A DNA stretch of 64,000 bases. It comes from Moraxella sp. K1664 (GTDB lineage Bacteria; Pseudomonadota; Gammaproteobacteria; Pseudomonadales; Moraxellaceae). Under the pieces are notes generated by a model, which was not told the origin of the DNA, did no database searches, and worked only from the letters and a program-made list of their open reading frames with translations. Where the stretch lies: contig NZ_CP155576.1 in the NCBI RefSeq assembly GCF_039693965.1, forward strand, positions 1,116,001-1,180,000. Direction: 5' to 3'. Below, piece by piece: positions 63,098 through 64,000 of the stretch (position 1 is its first letter; every line of letters starts with the position of its first letter). A program made the translations under genes and the position numbers.

Positions 63098-63937
63098 ATG
63101 ACATCATCTACCTTTTCATCATTAACTCATGAAGACTTACTGGCATTGAGTTTGACACTTGATGACAGTTGGAGGCAGTGGATAGAGACCAATATCGAGC
63201 GGGGGTGCAGTCCTGCCAGTATCGCAAAGATTTTGGCGGATAATAAAAAGTTGCCAAGCAAATATCTGCCTACCGTGCGTCCAAATATCACCAGCGATGA
63301 TGAGAATTTTATTGATATTGATGGGCATACCGTGCAGGTGATTTGCACTCTAAAATCGCCCCGAGTGGTGGTGTTTGACAACCTGCTCACGCAGGCGGAG
63401 TGCGATGAGCTGATTGCATTGGCAGACGGTAGGTTGGAGCGTGGTAAGGTCGTTGATGACAAAACGGGCAATTCACGCCTGCACGCCCATCGCAGTAGTG
63501 ACAATGCCCAGTTCACCTTGGGTGAGTTTGATGTCATTGACCGCGTGGAGAGACGCTTGGCGACTCTACTAAACTGGCCGGTGGAAAATGGCGAAGGCTT
63601 ACAGGTACTGCGTTATCAAAAAGGTGGGGAATATCGTCCGCATTTTGATTATTTTGGCGACAGCGTGGGCGGTCGTAGGCACTTAGAAGTAGGCGGACAA
63701 CGTGTTGGCACGTGCGTGATGTATCTGTCGGATGTGCAGGCAGGGGGCGGAACGTCATTTCCCAGTGTGGGTATGGAAGTCAAACCCAAAAAGGGTGGTG
63801 CGGTGTTTTTTGCTGATGTGGACGAGCAGGGGGATGTGGACAAACTGACCTTGCATGCAGGCGTGCCCGTCATTACAGGTGTGAAATTTATCGCCACCAA
63901 ATGGGTGCGTGAACGCCCTTATCGACGTGAGAGTTAA
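63098..63937 (+). CDS. Prolyl 4-hydroxylase-like 2-oxoglutarate/Fe(II) dioxygenase
   Basis: 279 residues. The double-stranded beta-helix domain is in the C-terminal half: VVVFDNLLTQAECDELIALAD, LQVLRYQKGGEYRPHFDYF (first metal His and Asp of HxD), MYLSDVQAGGGTSFPSVGMEV, and TLHAGVPVITGVKFIATKWVRE (distal His and the 2-oxoglutarate-binding Lys). The N-terminal third is helical. Likely hydroxylates a protein residue; target unknown. The ATG at 63098 follows TAGGAGTA; an earlier frame start at 63065 lies in the terminator. Confidence 0.87.
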   Translation: MTSSTFSSLTHEDLLALSLTLDDSWRQWIETNIERGCSPASIAKILADNKKLPSKYLPTVRPNITSDDENFIDIDGHTVQVICTLKSPRVVVFDNLLTQAECDELIALADGRLERGKVVDDKTGNSRLHAHRSSDNAQFTLGEFDVIDRVERRLATLLNWPVENGEGLQVLRYQKGGEYRPHFDYFGDSVGGRRHLEVGGQRVGTCVMYLSDVQAGGGTSFPSVGMEVKPKKGGAVFFADVDEQGDVDKLTLHAGVPVITGVKFIATKWVRERPYRRES

Positions 63938-63956
63938 TGTCGTCTTATTAATAACA

Positions 63957-63987
63957 AGTCGTCCACAGTCATGTTGGGCGATTTTTT
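63957..63987 (+). terminator. Intrinsic terminator after the dioxygenase gene
   Basis: TCGTCCA-CAGTCATGT-TGGGCGA (one G-U pair) followed by TTTTTT. Confidence 0.82.
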
Positions 63988-64000
63988 ATACCAAATCATT

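Overview
The window looks like chromosome from a member of the Moraxellaceae, most probably a Moraxella. The inference rests on gene order (end of the spc operon, then the alpha operon, with the str operon about 40 kb away; initiator tRNA-rimP-nusA-infB), on protein types (H-NS-family YRDP...GRGRKPGW protein, long Gly/Asn/Gln-rich SSB, HemJ, class I fumarase) and on a moderately AT-rich composition. No search could be run, so the genus is an inference.

Layout. 1-4.9 kb: end of rplO, then secY-rpmJ and rpsM-rpsK-rpsD-rpoA-rplQ. 5.5-9.1 kb: fumarase, phosphoglycolate phosphatase and a small outer-membrane beta-barrel, separated by copies of a ~205-bp palindromic repeat. 9.4-15 kb: an intact IS3-family (IS150-like) element, a rubredoxin/rubredoxin-reductase fusion with an acyl-CoA-dehydrogenase-like flavoprotein, and an IS110-family element. 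15-26 kb: pabB, hicAB, vapB with a frameshifted vapC, fabB, ssb, an H-NS-like gene, 5'-nucleotidase, MAPEG, OsmC, rppH, trxA, a RluA-type pseudouridine synthase and rimI. 26-32 kb: rnr, a roadblock/LC7 protein, bioB, a solute-binding lipoprotein and hemJ. 32-34.2 kb: a graveyard with a decayed amidase and a decayed CobW-type GTPase. 34.4-44 kb: NlpE-like lipoprotein, two Nudix hydrolases, bioD-bioA, an IS1111-like element, a NYN protein-nadD-rsfS operon and an EcsC-domain protein with a long amphipathic N-terminus. 44-49 kb: rpsL-rpsG-fusA-tuf. 49-57.6 kb: accessory block with a cytochrome P450, a second IS110 copy, a MetE-core (YxjG-like) protein, a retron-like reverse-transcriptase locus, an AAHS transporter and a Bcr/CflA exporter. 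57.7-64 kb: initiator tRNA, rimP, nusA, infB and a prolyl-4-hydroxylase-like dioxygenase.

The best candidate for an undescribed system is the retron-like locus at 52.9-54.8 kb. A consensus promoter faces a strongly structured ~260-nt non-coding region, followed by an 85-aa orphan protein, an XRE regulator and a reverse transcriptase whose motifs deviate from the retron norm (FVDD, VTQ, QGSKVSG). The second is a family of ~205-bp elements (five good copies plus one decayed half copy) whose terminal inverted repeats exist in two versions, always matched left to right, and whose central hairpin also varies with pairing kept. Third, both IS110 copies sit at the same junction within REP-like palindromes, as expected for RNA-guided IS110 targeting, and each carries about 200 nt of non-coding DNA where a bridge RNA would lie.

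Most of the rest is ordinary housekeeping sequence. Starts were chosen by homology and ribosome-binding sites, and several genes begin downstream of the longest possible reading frame.
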